Of a stretch of 35,604 bases of DNA, positions 25,497 to 35,053 are shown in pieces. The position numbers and the translations under genes are program-made. Position 1 is the stretch's first letter, and each line of letters begins with the position of its first letter. Below the pieces are notes generated by a model, which saw nothing but the letters and a program-made list of their open reading frames with translations, did no database searches and was not told where the DNA came from. The DNA comes from Deltaproteobacteria bacterium (GTDB lineage Bacteria; Desulfobacterota; Desulfuromonadia; Desulfuromonadales; Geopsychrobacteraceae), in contig JAJRWF010000133.1 in NCBI GenBank assembly GCA_024276905.1, positions 1-35,604 of the forward strand. Direction: 5' to 3'.

Positions 25497-27971
25497 ATGA
25501 ATTGGCAACAAGCTTCACCGACAGGGACAAAAAGCGGACGACTGCGCAGCATGAGGTTCAATCCATTCCGAACCCTGCTGACTCCGTTGCTGCTGATCAT
25601 GGCCGCAGGCATTATCATCGCCAGTCTTGTCACCTATCAGGCTCACCGTAAAATTCTCAAGGAGAGCCTGCTCAGACTGACTGACGAACGTGCCCACAGC
25701 AGTCAGTTAATCATCCAGAATCACTTGCACGATAATTTTGCAGCCCTGCTGAGGGAAGCTCGGAATCTGCTCGCCCATCATGAAATTCGGCAAGAGATGC
25801 ACCGTATTCTGGAATCCTCTTCACAGCCCGACTCAGGCCAAAAACTGCAACAGATTCTCGATGACAGCAAAGCGGATAGCGGGCTGACGAACGTTTATAT
25901 CTACAACGAACAGGGCCAGCTGATTTACACGCACGAACATCTCCCCGGACTTGCCGCAGCCAGAGTAGAGATTACTGAGGACAGCAAAAGGCAGGAAACC
26001 GCGGAGCTTATTCGTAACGACCGGACATGGATCTTTCGGGTCACCGTTCCGATTCAAAAGTCTGGCGAAAACGCAGGAGTACTGGTTCTGTCGATTGAAC
26101 TGAACCGGGTTCTCGATAACCTCGCCAGAGAAAACCAGATGAATCTGGTGCTGGCCGATGCGAACGGCATCCAGGCCCAGAATGCCGCTCCCGCGGCCCT
26201 GACCAGGGTCGACACCGCGACGGTAGCGCAGATCCTGACTGACGGCTCAATGCAGACACAGATAGACCTCGAAAATAACAGTCTCAACCATTACATGCCC
26301 GTTCAGCTCGGCGGCCACAACTTTGTTCTGATCAACGAACTTGAACTGCAGTCTGTCACTGAACTTCTCCTGCAGAAAAAATACGAAATCCAACAATTGA
26401 CACTCCTGTTGCTATTCGGGCTTCTGCCGGCCAGCGCACTGGTTATTCATCTGTTGTTGAAGCCACTCGACAGACTGCAAAAAAGGGCTGACGGCATGGC
26501 ATTGCAACTCTCGGGCTCTTCGCTGAAAAGACACCGCGGTCATGAAATCGGCCGGATGGTCGCCGCTTTCGACGGGATGGAAAGAGCGCTGCGGACACAA
26601 GAAGACGCGCGCCAGAAAGCTGAGGCCAAACTGCAGCAGGAACACGCCACCTTAGAAACACGGGTCAAAGAACGAACCAGCGACCTTGAACGCACCAACG
26701 CCCTGCTGCAACGTGAAATTTCCGAGCGCACCTGCGCCCAGCAGAAGGCAGAAGAGCTGCAGGGATTTCTGGCCAGTTTGATCGACTCCATGCCGTCCTC
26801 CCTGATTGGGGTCAATCATCACTGCCGGATCAACCAATGGAACCTGGAGGCACAAAAATTTTGCGGGCTCAGCTTTGATCAGGTCCGCGACCGGGATCTT
26901 TACGATTGTCTGCCGCCGCTACGCACGATCAGTGACCGAATCGAGCAGACCCTCGACAAGGGATTGCCCAATAAGGTTCGCCGCCTGCGCTGGCCGTCTG
27001 CCAAGGATGAGAAACTGGTTGATATTGTTATTTATCCCCACTCGGGGAATCAATCCGCCGGTGCGGTTATCCGTGTCGATGACGTCACAGAGCGTGCCCA
27101 TATTGAAGAACTGATGATGCAAACCGAAAAAATGATGTCGATCGGTGGCCTGGCCGCGGGAATGGCCCACGAAATCAACAACCCGCTGGCCAGCATTATC
27201 CAGAGCGTACAGGTCATCAGACAGCGTTTGTCTCCTGAACTGGAAAAAAATCATCAGGTCGCCGGGACATTGAGAATCCGTCTGGAGGATATGAATGGCT
27301 ACCTGAAGGAACGTCAGATCAGCAAAATGCTCAATTCTATCCAGGAATCGGGACAACGCGCCGGTGAAATCGTCAGCAATATGCTCAGTTTCACCCGCCG
27401 CACCGATTCGGTAAAATCGTCCCAGAATATTGCAGAATTGCTGGACCGGGCCGTCGACCTCGCGTGCAAGGATTACGACCTGAAGAAAAAGTACGATTTT
27501 CACCGGATCAAGATCAAACGCAACTACGCCGAAATACCGCCCAAAATCATTTGCAATTCAAGTCAACTACAGCAGGTTTTCTTCAACCTGATGCAAAACG
27601 CCGCCCAGGCAATGGCAAGCTGGTGCGAGATGGGCAATTCGCCGCAAATCGAATTGACGCTTCAACCACAGGGCCACATGTTACTGATAGAAGTTGCCGA
27701 TAACGGTCCCGGTATAGATACGGAAACCCAGAAAAGGATTTTCGAACCCTTCTTTACCACCAAGGATGTCGGATTCGGCACCGGTCTCGGCCTGTCGGTT
27801 TCCTACTTCATCATCACCGAGAACCATGGCGGCCAGATCGAGATTGAATCGGCAGTGGGCAAGGGGGCGAAATTCCGTGTTTTTCTGCCTCTGCAAAACA
27901 CGGTTAACGGTGACAGCAACGAAGGTTTAAAGCCGGAACATCTGGCTAACCACAGGCGGTCTTTGCTATAA
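25497..27971 (+). CDS. Sensor histidine kinase HK5 (Cache-like, HAMP, PAS)
   Basis: This is an 824-residue kinase. TM1 is at about 25-46. The periplasmic domain (about 47-300) has Cache-like features ([39 protein letters not shown]). TM2 is at about 303-322, followed by HAMP (about 322-375), a coiled coil and PAS (about 430-540, [20 protein letters not shown]). HisKA has His558 in [19 protein letters not shown], and the ATPase domain is complete ([37 protein letters not shown]). The start is supported by AGGA 7 nt before the ATG. A 52-nt gap separates it from HK4, the largest gap so far inside the kinase run. A polar tail of about 25 residues follows the ATPase domain. Confidence 0.9.
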   Translation: MNWQQASPTGTKSGRLRSMRFNPFRTLLTPLLLIMAAGIIIASLVTYQAHRKILKESLLRLTDERAHSSQLIIQNHLHDNFAALLREARNLLAHHEIRQEMHRILESSSQPDSGQKLQQILDDSKADSGLTNVYIYNEQGQLIYTHEHLPGLAAARVEITEDSKRQETAELIRNDRTWIFRVTVPIQKSGENAGVLVLSIELNRVLDNLARENQMNLVLADANGIQAQNAAPAALTRVDTATVAQILTDGSMQTQIDLENNSLNHYMPVQLGGHNFVLINELELQSVTELLLQKKYEIQQLTLLLLFGLLPASALVIHLLLKPLDRLQKRADGMALQLSGSSLKRHRGHEIGRMVAAFDGMERALRTQEDARQKAEAKLQQEHATLETRVKERTSDLERTNALLQREISERTCAQQKAEELQGFLASLIDSMPSSLIGVNHHCRINQWNLEAQKFCGLSFDQVRDRDLYDCLPPLRTISDRIEQTLDKGLPNKVRRLRWPSAKDEKLVDIVIYPHSGNQSAGAVIRVDDVTERAHIEELMMQTEKMMSIGGLAAGMAHEINNPLASIIQSVQVIRQRLSPELEKNHQVAGTLRIRLEDMNGYLKERQISKMLNSIQESGQRAGEIVSNMLSFTRRTDSVKSSQNIAELLDRAVDLACKDYDLKKKYDFHRIKIKRNYAEIPPKIICNSSQLQQVFFNLMQNAAQAMASWCEMGNSPQIELTLQPQGHMLLIEVADNGPGIDTETQKRIFEPFFTTKDVGFGTGLGLSVSYFIITENHGGQIEIESAVGKGAKFRVFLPLQNTVNGDSNEGLKPEHLANHRRSLL

Positions 27972-28033
27972 ACCGGCAGAGTACGACAAAGAAACGATGA
28001 GATGCACGGGACACTTAGATGCGGAGTCCAGCA

Positions 28034-29818
28034 GTGAATCAACCCAGGATCAACAAACCGACACTCTCGAACAGACTGTCGCTTGCCATTTCAACTATTG
28101 TTGTCCTGGTTTTCTGCCTTACTGCGATCATAAATTATCAGGTTGTCTCTCGAAAAGCCCGACAACAACTCAACACCAAAGCCGACGAATACCTCTCCAA
28201 CCTGAGTCACAGCCTGGAACTGCCCGTCTGGGTTCTGGATAATGACCTGATTCAGGCCATTGCTCTTTCTTACCTGCAGAATGATCTGATTGTCTCCATT
28301 CGGATCACTGAAACAGATGGTCTCACAGAAATTTTTTCCCGGAAAAAAGAGTATTCCGGCAAGCTGATTCGACGCAAAGCGCTTATCAATTACCAGGAAC
28401 AACCTATCGGCCAGATCAGCCTGGCCCTCAGCTGCAGCCCGCTGCAGAGACAATTGAACGATCTGCTGAATTTCAGCCTTGCAACAACATTACTGACCAT
28501 TATAGTTCTTTTTTTCCTGACCGGTTTTGTGTTGCGACGTTTGCTTAAACAGCCACTCCTTTCCCTGCAACAAGGAATTTCGCGCCTTGCAGAGGGCAAC
28601 TACTCTGAAGAACTGCGTGTAGAAACGGAATAATTACAGCCGATTGCGACAGCCTTTACCGCCATGGCTCACCAGATAGAAGAACGTGAGCAGGAGCTGC
28701 AGCATATTGCCGAGGCCGGCTGGGAAGCGATCCTGATCCAAAACAAAGGAGAACTTCTCCACGCCAACCAACAGTTTTATGAACTCTTCGGTTTTCAATC
28801 CGAGCAACTGTCAGGATCTTCCTGCCTGCCGAAAATCATTGCCCCCGCGGAACTGGACAAGGTAGAAAAGCGGATCGGAAATAGCGATCTCATTTCATTT
28901 GAAACCCTTGGAATCACCTCAATTGGAAATAAATTTCCGATTGAACTCCGCTCAAGACTGATTGATCAGAAGGGGAAAACCCTGCAGATGATTGCGATTC
29001 GCGACTTACGCGAACGTAAGCATCTCGAAGATCTGATGATCCAGTCTGAAAAAATGATCTCGGTCGGCGGACTTGCTGCCGGCATGGCTCACGAAATAAA
29101 TAACCCTCTGGCGGGAATCCTGCAAAATGTTCAGGTGATCAATAACAGGCTGAAACCGGATCTTGACAAGAACGTGCAGGCCGCCAAAAAAACAGGGGCC
29201 GACCTCCATAAAATCAACGCCTACATGGAGGAACGAGGCCTGCGCGGCATGTTGGAAAACATCCGCAGTTCAGGACAGCGCGCGGCCCGGATTGTCGATA
29301 ATATCCTCAGTTTCAGCCGCAAGAGTGAGTCTTTACTGCTTCCGACAAACATGCTTACTCTGATTGAAGAATCACTCCATCTGGCCGAGAGCGACTACGA
29401 TCTCAAGAAAAAATTTGATTTCCGAAAAATTGAAATCATCAAGGAGATTGATCCTGAATTGCCACTGGTTCCGTGCGAACCCAGCCAGATTCAGCAGGTC
29501 CTGCTGAATCTGCTTAAAAACGGCGCCCATGCTATGTCAACAGCGCGGATCGTGAACCCCAGATTTACCATCCGCTGTACCAGAGAGGATCAATGGTTAC
29601 GCCTGGAGCTTGAAGACAACGGCCCGGGGATGGATGACGAAATCAGACGGCGGATCTTTGAACCGTTCTTTACGACCAAAGAAGTCGGTGAAGGGACCGG
29701 GCTCGGCCTTTCGGTCAGCTATTTTATCATTACCCAGACCCACCAGGGTGAGTTGACGGTCCAAAGCAGTCCAGATGGAACCCTGTTCATCATCCGTCTT
29801 CCCCTGCAACGCAAATAA
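28034..29818 (+). pseudogene. Sensor histidine kinase HK6 broken by an in-frame stop in HAMP
   Basis: Two open stretches, 28034-28633 and 28634-29818, lie in the same frame and are separated only by TAA at 28631-28633 (codon 200 of 595). Read through, they make one kinase: TM1 (about 15-37), a short periplasmic domain (ELPVWVLDNDLIQ), TM2 (about 150-172), HAMP, PAS (about 230-330) and HisKA with His353 in [19 protein letters not shown], then a fully intact ATPase domain. The stop falls within HAMP, between EELRVETE and LQPIATAFTAM. The start is taken as GTG at 28034, 7 nt after GGAG; ATG at 28019 has no such site. The ATG at 28664 could start a soluble kinase half but lacks a ribosome site. 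Mutation or sequencing error are the main readings. Confidence 0.85.
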
Positions 29819-29893
29819 TCAACGGGATCGTTGCGTGATATTCTCCAGATAGAGGATATACTGAAGTAACTTTCGTTCATCCAGGAGAGCACC

Positions 29894-31003
29894 ATGGCCC
29901 TGATCCGCCTGTTTCTGTTGCTGACGCTGTCATTTTTGCCGCTGCTTTCCTCCTGCAGCGAGCCGAAACCGATCCGGATCGGTTTCGTTGGCGGCCTTTC
30001 CGGTCGCGTTGCCGACCTCGGCATCGCAGGTCGTAACGGCGTCATTCTGGCGGTTGAGGAAATTAACCGTAACGGAGGTATCAACGGCCGGCGTATCGAC
30101 CTTTTGATCCGGGACGACCAACAAAAACCGGAAGTTGCTCAAGCGGTCGTCACAGAGTTGTTACATACCGGGGCTGTCGCCATCATCGGCCACATGACCA
30201 GCTCGATGTCGATCAGCACGGTACCTTTAATGAATCAGGCACAAATCGTTATGCTTTCTCCGACGACCACCACGACCGAGCTGAGCGGCATCGACGATTA
30301 TTTTTTGCGGGTGCTGGCGGCAACAAACATCAATGCCGCCTATGTCGCCGATTACCTGGCAAAAACCGGCATCGGGACGGTTGCTGCAATCTATGACAAG
30401 CGCAATCTTTCCTACACCGGCAGCTGGTTACGCAATTTCTCATCCGCCTTTGAACAATCTGGCGGCAAAATCATCAAAAAAATCGAGTTTGAATCGGGAA
30501 ATAATATTCACTTCAGCACGCTTGCCGACCAAATCATCGACAGCAGACCGGAGGCGGTCCTTTCGGTCGCCAATGCGCTGGACACTGCGATCTTTGCCCA
30601 GCAACTCCGCAAGAAAAAATCACGGCTGCCGCTCTTTGGTTGCGAATGGGCGGCAACCGAAAAGGTCATCGATCTTGGCGGAGCGGCGGTTGAGGGAATG
30701 GTCATAGATCAGTTTTTCGACCGTGACAATCAACAGCCGGAATTTTTGAATTTTCGCAAAAACTATCGGTCCCGTTTTGCCGAAGAACCCGGTTTTGCGA
30801 CGCTCGCTGCCTATGAAGCCGCCAACGCTCTGTTCACCGCGCTGCGTCAGTCTTCCGGACCCACACAGCTGAAACAAACGCTGCTCAAGATCGGAACTTT
30901 CTCCGGCGTGCAGGAAGACTTCCAACTTGATGCTTTCGGTGACTCAAATCGACCGACTTTTCTTTCCAAAATAGAAAATGGAAAATTCAGACGAATCAAA
31001 TAG
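29894..31003 (+). CDS. Periplasmic ligand-binding lipoprotein (LivJ / Peripla_BP_6 type)
   Basis: This is a 369-residue precursor. The signal peptide ends in the lipobox LLSSC (Cys21), so it should be lipid-anchored. The mature part is a two-lobe branched-chain-amino-acid-type binding protein: IRIGFVGGLSGRVADLG, NGVILAVEEINRNGGINGR, then AIIGHMTSSMS and VMLSPTTTTTE. No ABC permease or ATPase genes are nearby. Its last 26 nt overlap the start of HK7, so it probably feeds ligand information to that kinase instead of a transporter (inferred from context). An AGGAG site is 6 nt before the ATG. Ligand unknown; amino acids or small organic acids are typical for the family. Confidence 0.9.
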   Translation: MALIRLFLLLTLSFLPLLSSCSEPKPIRIGFVGGLSGRVADLGIAGRNGVILAVEEINRNGGINGRRIDLLIRDDQQKPEVAQAVVTELLHTGAVAIIGHMTSSMSISTVPLMNQAQIVMLSPTTTTTELSGIDDYFLRVLAATNINAAYVADYLAKTGIGTVAAIYDKRNLSYTGSWLRNFSSAFEQSGGKIIKKIEFESGNNIHFSTLADQIIDSRPEAVLSVANALDTAIFAQQLRKKKSRLPLFGCEWAATEKVIDLGGAAVEGMVIDQFFDRDNQQPEFLNFRKNYRSRFAEEPGFATLAAYEAANALFTALRQSSGPTQLKQTLLKIGTFSGVQEDFQLDAFGDSNRPTFLSKIENGKFRRIK

Positions 31004-33269
31004 CCAACGCGCACCAGGATCCCTGCGACGCTCGCTCCTGCTGAGTCTTGCGGCCACGACGCTGATTCCGTTAACTCTTCTGGCGGTAGTGGTTCTCTAT
31101 TTCATGACCGAACGGGCTGCTGAAGATGTCAGCAGTAAAAATCAACTCCTGGTCAGCACCATCAGCGGTCAGGTTGAACTCTTTCTGCGGGCACCGGAAA
31201 CCAGCCTGATCAACCTGCGTAACCTCTACCTGTCTCACCAGGGCTCTCTGGGCCATTCTTTTCAGGAAATCCTCGACGCAATGGCAGAAAGTTCACAACT
31301 GCTCGAATCAATTTTTATCATTGACCGACAGGGCGTTGTCACTGATGTCGGGCTGCCACAGAAAAACCGCAACCTACGCGCCGAATTCGAGCGGTTAAGT
31401 TTAGGCCACCTCAGCTTCATTATGGCAGCCCGTCAGCAACAGCAACCGGTCTGGTCGGACACCTTTTTATCAATCATTACCGGGAAAACCTCTCTGGCCC
31501 TGGCCATTCCGGTTGATGATGACATTATTGTCGGCAATATCAACATTGCGCTGATAAACCGTTTTCTAAAAGAGCTGCGGCAGGGAAGACTGGTAGAGTC
31601 AACAATTGTCGATCGCCATGGTGAAATTATCGCCTGTTCACGCCAGAACCACGATCTTTGCCCGTCTAATCTGTGGAATCTGCCCCTGATCCGTACTGCG
31701 GCCTATAAAGGGGCAACCACCGAAACCTACGAGTACCGGGGCGAAACGTTTCTCGGCAGTGTTGCACGAATTGACGGCCCCAACTGGTTCATTCTGGTTG
31801 CCCAGAGCAGTGCAACCGCCTATGAACCGGTTCGACGCACCAGCCTCTTTTTTATCGGGGCTTTTCTCATCACTTTTCTGGTGGTCCTGCTGGTCGCACT
31901 GTTAACATCCAAAAGGATTTCCGCGCCCCTCAGCCGTTTCGCCCGCCAGGCCAGAGCTCTGGCCGATGGCGACTACGACCTGCAACAACTCACCCCGGGT
32001 TATGCCGAAATCGCGGTTCTGGCCGATGATTTTCAACATATGGCAAGCCGTATCTCCGAACGGGAAGTCGCGGTGAAAGAAAGTGAAGAAGCCTACCGAA
32101 CACTGGCAGAAAACCTGCCGGCCATCGCCTACCGTCTGCACATCGCAGACAACAGCAGGTTGCAGTTTATGAACCAGGAACATCGAACAATGACCGGGTT
32201 TGAAGAGGAAAATTTCAAAGTAAGCACCGACAGCAGTCCCTTTGAAGAGAAAATCCATCCTGATGATCGCCAGGATTTCAGCACAACCATCAAGGGCGCC
32301 ATTTCCGGCCGCACACCATTTACCCAGGAGTACCGCTTTAAACACGCCAACGGTGAATTTCGCACCTTTTATGAAAAAGGCTGCCCGGTCTACGATTCCA
32401 AAGGCAAAATCAGTCATATCGACGGTGTGATCTTCGATGTTACAGAGCGTAAACAAGCCGAGGATATTATCCTGCAATCAGAGAAGATGCTCACGGTGGG
32501 AGGGTTGGCTGCCGGGATGGCACACGAAATCAACAACCCGCTGGCAGGGATTCTGCAGAACTGCCAACTGATCCGCTGGAGACTGGATGCCACACAGACA
32601 AAGAATCTGCAAAGCGCCAAGGAAACAGGCGTGGACCTGTTGCAACTGCAACAGTATCTGCAACAACGAAATATTCTGCAGATGCTTGATGCTATCAGAG
32701 ATTCGGGCCAGAGAGCAGCCCGGATCGTGGAAAACATCCTTGATTTCAGTCGCAAAAGCCAGAAAGACTTCTCTCCGCAGAACATCCCGGAACTGATTGA
32801 AAAATCTCTCGAACTGGCCCGCAGCGATTACAATCTGCACCGGGAGTTTGATTTTCGTAATATCGAAATCAACTGCCATTTCGATGACAATCTGCCCAAG
32901 GTTCATTGTGATCCGGCCCAGATTCAGCAGGTTCTGCTTAATATATTTAAAAACGGCGCTCAGGCGATGATCGAACATGATAAAAACCGCCGGCACCAAT
33001 TCCAGATCCGCTCCAGTCAGCAGCAGGGGATGATCTGCATTGAAATTTCTGACAACGGCCCGGGGATGCCTGCAGACGTAGAAAAGCGGGTTTTCGAGCC
33101 CTTCTTCACCACCAAGAAAGTCGGTAAAGGAATGGGATTAGGACTTTCGGTGTGCTACTTTATCATCACGGAGAAACACCATGGCAGTATGAAAGTTTCG
33201 TCAACCCCGGGAGAAGGGACCAAATTTACGATCTGCCTTCCACTCCTTCTGTCGGCAGAACAATCCTGA
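30978..33269 (+). CDS. Sensor histidine kinase HK7 (dCache-HAMP-PAS)
   Basis: This is a 763-residue kinase. TM1 is at about 20-42. A double-Cache-type periplasmic domain spans about 45-285 (ESIFIIDRQGVVTDVGLP, TSLALAIPVDDDIIVGNINI). TM2 is at about 288-311 and HAMP at about 310-365. A PAS_3-type domain with PAC follows at about 370-490 (EEKIHPDDRQDF, EYRFKHANGEFRTFYEKG). HisKA has His516 in [19 protein letters not shown], and the ATPase domain is intact ([37 protein letters not shown]). The ATG at 30978 lies inside the lipoprotein gene, giving a 26-nt overlap. No clear ribosome site is seen, so translation is probably coupled. It is the last kinase of the run. Confidence 0.92.
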   Translation: MENSDESNSQRAPGSLRRSLLLSLAATTLIPLTLLAVVVLYFMTERAAEDVSSKNQLLVSTISGQVELFLRAPETSLINLRNLYLSHQGSLGHSFQEILDAMAESSQLLESIFIIDRQGVVTDVGLPQKNRNLRAEFERLSLGHLSFIMAARQQQQPVWSDTFLSIITGKTSLALAIPVDDDIIVGNINIALINRFLKELRQGRLVESTIVDRHGEIIACSRQNHDLCPSNLWNLPLIRTAAYKGATTETYEYRGETFLGSVARIDGPNWFILVAQSSATAYEPVRRTSLFFIGAFLITFLVVLLVALLTSKRISAPLSRFARQARALADGDYDLQQLTPGYAEIAVLADDFQHMASRISEREVAVKESEEAYRTLAENLPAIAYRLHIADNSRLQFMNQEHRTMTGFEEENFKVSTDSSPFEEKIHPDDRQDFSTTIKGAISGRTPFTQEYRFKHANGEFRTFYEKGCPVYDSKGKISHIDGVIFDVTERKQAEDIILQSEKMLTVGGLAAGMAHEINNPLAGILQNCQLIRWRLDATQTKNLQSAKETGVDLLQLQQYLQQRNILQMLDAIRDSGQRAARIVENILDFSRKSQKDFSPQNIPELIEKSLELARSDYNLHREFDFRNIEINCHFDDNLPKVHCDPAQIQQVLLNIFKNGAQAMIEHDKNRRHQFQIRSSQQQGMICIEISDNGPGMPADVEKRVFEPFFTTKKVGKGMGLGLSVCYFIITEKHHGSMKVSSTPGEGTKFTICLPLLLSAEQS

Positions 33270-33320
33270 CTCTTTGTCTTGCATTCTCACAACTCGAACC
33301 TGTGGCTGGAAAAAATGTTT

Positions 33321-33348
33321 TTGTTTGGTCAGACCAATATGATATACT
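33321..33348 (+). promoter_or_regulatory. Sigma-70 promoter candidate for the last receiver gene
   Basis: The -35 element TTGTTT (33321-33326) and the -10 element TATACT (33343-33348) are 16 nt apart. A palindromic GGTCAGACC (33328-33336) lies in the spacer and could be part of an operator. The predicted start is about 40 nt before the TTG start codon at 33394. Confidence 0.45.
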
Positions 33349-33393
33349 TGTCGTATAGTAATTCTTTAATGTTGAGTGTTCAGGGGGTGTACG

Positions 33394-33768
33394 TTGCAAC
33401 GGCGAGTGCTGGTCATCGATGACGAAGCATCAATTCGCGAAAGCCTGACCGAATTCCTGGAAGACTTCGAGTTTCAGGTCACCTCCGCCGCGAGTGCCGA
33501 AGAGGCGCTTGAGATGCTCAACGAACAACCACAGGATATTGTCGTTGCGGATCTGCGGCTTCCGGGAATGAGCGGCGATACAATGATACCACTCGCTCAC
33601 CGTCTGCAACCCAACCTGCGCTTTTTGATTCACACCGGCTCAGTCGGATATCACCTCTCAGAAGAATTGACCCGCCTTGGCATGCAACCGGACAATGTCA
33701 TGTTCAAACCTCTTTCCGACATGATGGTCCTGGTCAACAACCTCGAAAACCTTCTCTCCCGTCCCTGA
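33394..33768 (+). CDS. Single-domain response regulator (REC only), second copy
   Basis: This 124-residue lone receiver has VLVIDDEASIRES, phospho-acceptor Asp53 in VADLRLPG, Thr in FLIHTGSVGY and Lys in VMFKPLSD. It shares IRESLTEFL, the HTGSV motif and the longer following loop with the receiver at 20397, so both derive from one ancestor. The start is TTG at 33394, since AGGGGG lies 6 nt upstream; a GTG at 33376 would add six residues before the first beta strand. It is separated from HK7 by 124 nt with its own promoter candidate, so it may be expressed apart from the kinase operon. It closes the signalling cluster. Confidence 0.9.
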   Translation: MQRRVLVIDDEASIRESLTEFLEDFEFQVTSAASAEEALEMLNEQPQDIVVADLRLPGMSGDTMIPLAHRLQPNLRFLIHTGSVGYHLSEELTRLGMQPDNVMFKPLSDMMVLVNNLENLLSRP

Positions 33769-33780
33769 CCTACGCAGCTA

Positions 33781-33809
33781 TTGACAGCCAGCCTTGAATC
33801 GTTCATCTT
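33781..33809 (+). promoter_or_regulatory. Weak promoter candidate for ppiB
   Basis: A perfect -35 element TTGACA (33781-33786) is followed after 17 nt by CATCTT, a poor -10. It lies 12 nt past the receiver stop and about 90 nt before the ppiB start. It is listed because no better promoter is seen in this gap. Confidence 0.3.
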
Positions 33810-33897
33810 TTGCCTGAAATCCAGCACCGAAGACTGCATTGTCAGCGGTATTTACGCAAACAGCGTTTACGTTAAACCACAAACAGGAGACTTTGAG

Positions 33898-34407
33898 ATG
33901 AGTCAGAAGACCTCTGTCGTCATGCAGACCAGCATGGGCGAACTCACAATCGAGCTCGATATGGAAAATGCCCCGATCAGCAGCGAGAATTTTCTCGCCT
34001 ACGTGAATGACGGCTTCTTTGATGGCACTATCTACCACCGCGTGATCCCGGGGTTTATGATTCAAGGCGGCGGGTTTACTGCCGACATGAAGCAGAAATC
34101 AACCAGGGAACCGATTAAGAACGAAGCGTCAAATGGATTGAAAAATCTGCGTGGCACGTTAACCATGGCTCGCACCCAGGTTGTTGACAGCGCGACCTGT
34201 CAATTCTTCATCAACCTGGTCGACAATGATTTTCTCGACCACAGAGGACAATCGCCAAATGCTTACGGATACGCGGTTTTTGGTAAGGTAACTGCGGGGA
34301 TGGATGTCGTGGATGCCATTGCAAAGGTTGCAACCGGCAATCAGGGACCCCATCAGGACGTTCCCAACGAGCCGGTGATTATTGAAAAAGCCCATGTTTG
34401 CGACTAA
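33898..34407 (+). CDS. ppiB: Peptidyl-prolyl cis-trans isomerase, cyclophilin type
   Basis: This is a 169-residue cytosolic cyclophilin that speeds proline isomerisation during protein folding. It matches E. coli PpiB along its whole length: [17 protein letters not shown] with the catalytic Arg, [35 protein letters not shown] and [18 protein letters not shown]. There is no signal peptide. The frame is open back to 33781, but the ATG at 33898 has AGGAG 8 nt upstream and gives the family's normal length. A strong terminator follows, so it is probably a single-gene unit unrelated to the kinase cluster. Confidence 0.95.
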   Translation: MSQKTSVVMQTSMGELTIELDMENAPISSENFLAYVNDGFFDGTIYHRVIPGFMIQGGGFTADMKQKSTREPIKNEASNGLKNLRGTLTMARTQVVDSATCQFFINLVDNDFLDHRGQSPNAYGYAVFGKVTAGMDVVDAIAKVATGNQGPHQDVPNEPVIIEKAHVCD

Positions 34408-34435
34408 CATCCGACTGAATTCATGCACTGCATTC

Positions 34436-34461
34436 GGGCCGCTTCCTTCAGGGAGCGGCCC
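34436..34461 (+). terminator. Intrinsic terminator after ppiB
   Basis: GGGCCGCTTCC (34436-34446) pairs with GGGAGCGGCCC (34451-34461), 11 bp with one G-T pair and a TTCA loop, followed by TCTTTC. It lies 28 nt past the ppiB stop and only 18 nt before the mntP start, so the mntP promoter must lie upstream of it or some read-through must occur. Confidence 0.8.
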
Positions 34462-34479
34462 TCTTTCGCTGGATAATTG

Positions 34480-35043
34480 ATGGACCTTCTGACCCTGTTC
34501 GGAATTGCGCTCGCTCTGGCCATGGACGCCTTTGCAGTCGCCCTTGGTGCCGGCCTGATTTTGCCGCAACTGACCGCACGACACCTGTTTCGCTTCGGAT
34601 TTCATTTTGGCCTTTTCCAAGCCCTTATGCCGCTGATCGGCTGGGCGGTCGGACGTGGTCTGCGCACAACGATTGAAGCCTATGATCACTGGATCGCGTT
34701 TTTCCTGCTGGCAGCACTCGGTGTGCGCATGTGTTACGGTGCCCTTCACGGCGCGGATGATGATCAGGCAAAAAATGACCCGACACGCGGTTGGTCCCTG
34801 GTAATCTTGTCTGTTGCGACCAGCATTGACGCCCTGGCTGTCGGTTTGACCCTGGCAATGCTCGGCAGTCCGATCTTCGTTCCGGCTCTGGTTATCGGAA
34901 TTGTCTGCTCTCTCCTGACTCTGACAGGAATGTATCTGGGCCGCAGAATCTCGACTAACTGGGGACCGAAGGTTGAATGCGGTGGTGGCCTCATCCTTCT
35001 GGCAATCGGGTGCAAAATTCTGCTTGAACATACCCTTGGCTGA
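34480..35043 (+). CDS. mntP: Manganese efflux pump MntP
   Basis: This is a 187-residue inner-membrane protein with six predicted membrane segments in two similar halves. The two family landmarks are present: ALAMDAFAVALGAG in TM1 and ATSIDALAVGLTLAML in TM4, each with the conserved Asp needed for Mn2+ export. The length fits MntP (YebN). The ATG at 34480 matches the family N terminus; a TTG directly before it would add one residue. The ribosome site is weak (GGA 6 nt upstream). In many bacteria mntP is controlled by a Mn riboswitch or MntR, but the short upstream gap here, mostly filled by the ppiB terminator, leaves little room for a riboswitch. Confidence 0.92.
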   Translation: MDLLTLFGIALALAMDAFAVALGAGLILPQLTARHLFRFGFHFGLFQALMPLIGWAVGRGLRTTIEAYDHWIAFFLLAALGVRMCYGALHGADDDQAKNDPTRGWSLVILSVATSIDALAVGLTLAMLGSPIFVPALVIGIVCSLLTLTGMYLGRRISTNWGPKVECGGGLILLAIGCKILLEHTLG

Positions 35044-35053
35044 TGGGTTTGAG

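Noticed and set aside
28004-28014. GCACGGGACAC, identical to the right end of the 10413-10571 palindromic element
   Set aside because: Only 11 bases match and no second arm or further similarity is seen around HK6, so chance cannot be excluded.
12310-33768. Direct repeats of the kinase core as a mobile or phage-derived repeat array
   Set aside because: The repeats are coding and in frame, diverged at the DNA level and fused to different sensors, which fits gene duplication. No ends, integrase or attachment sites are seen.
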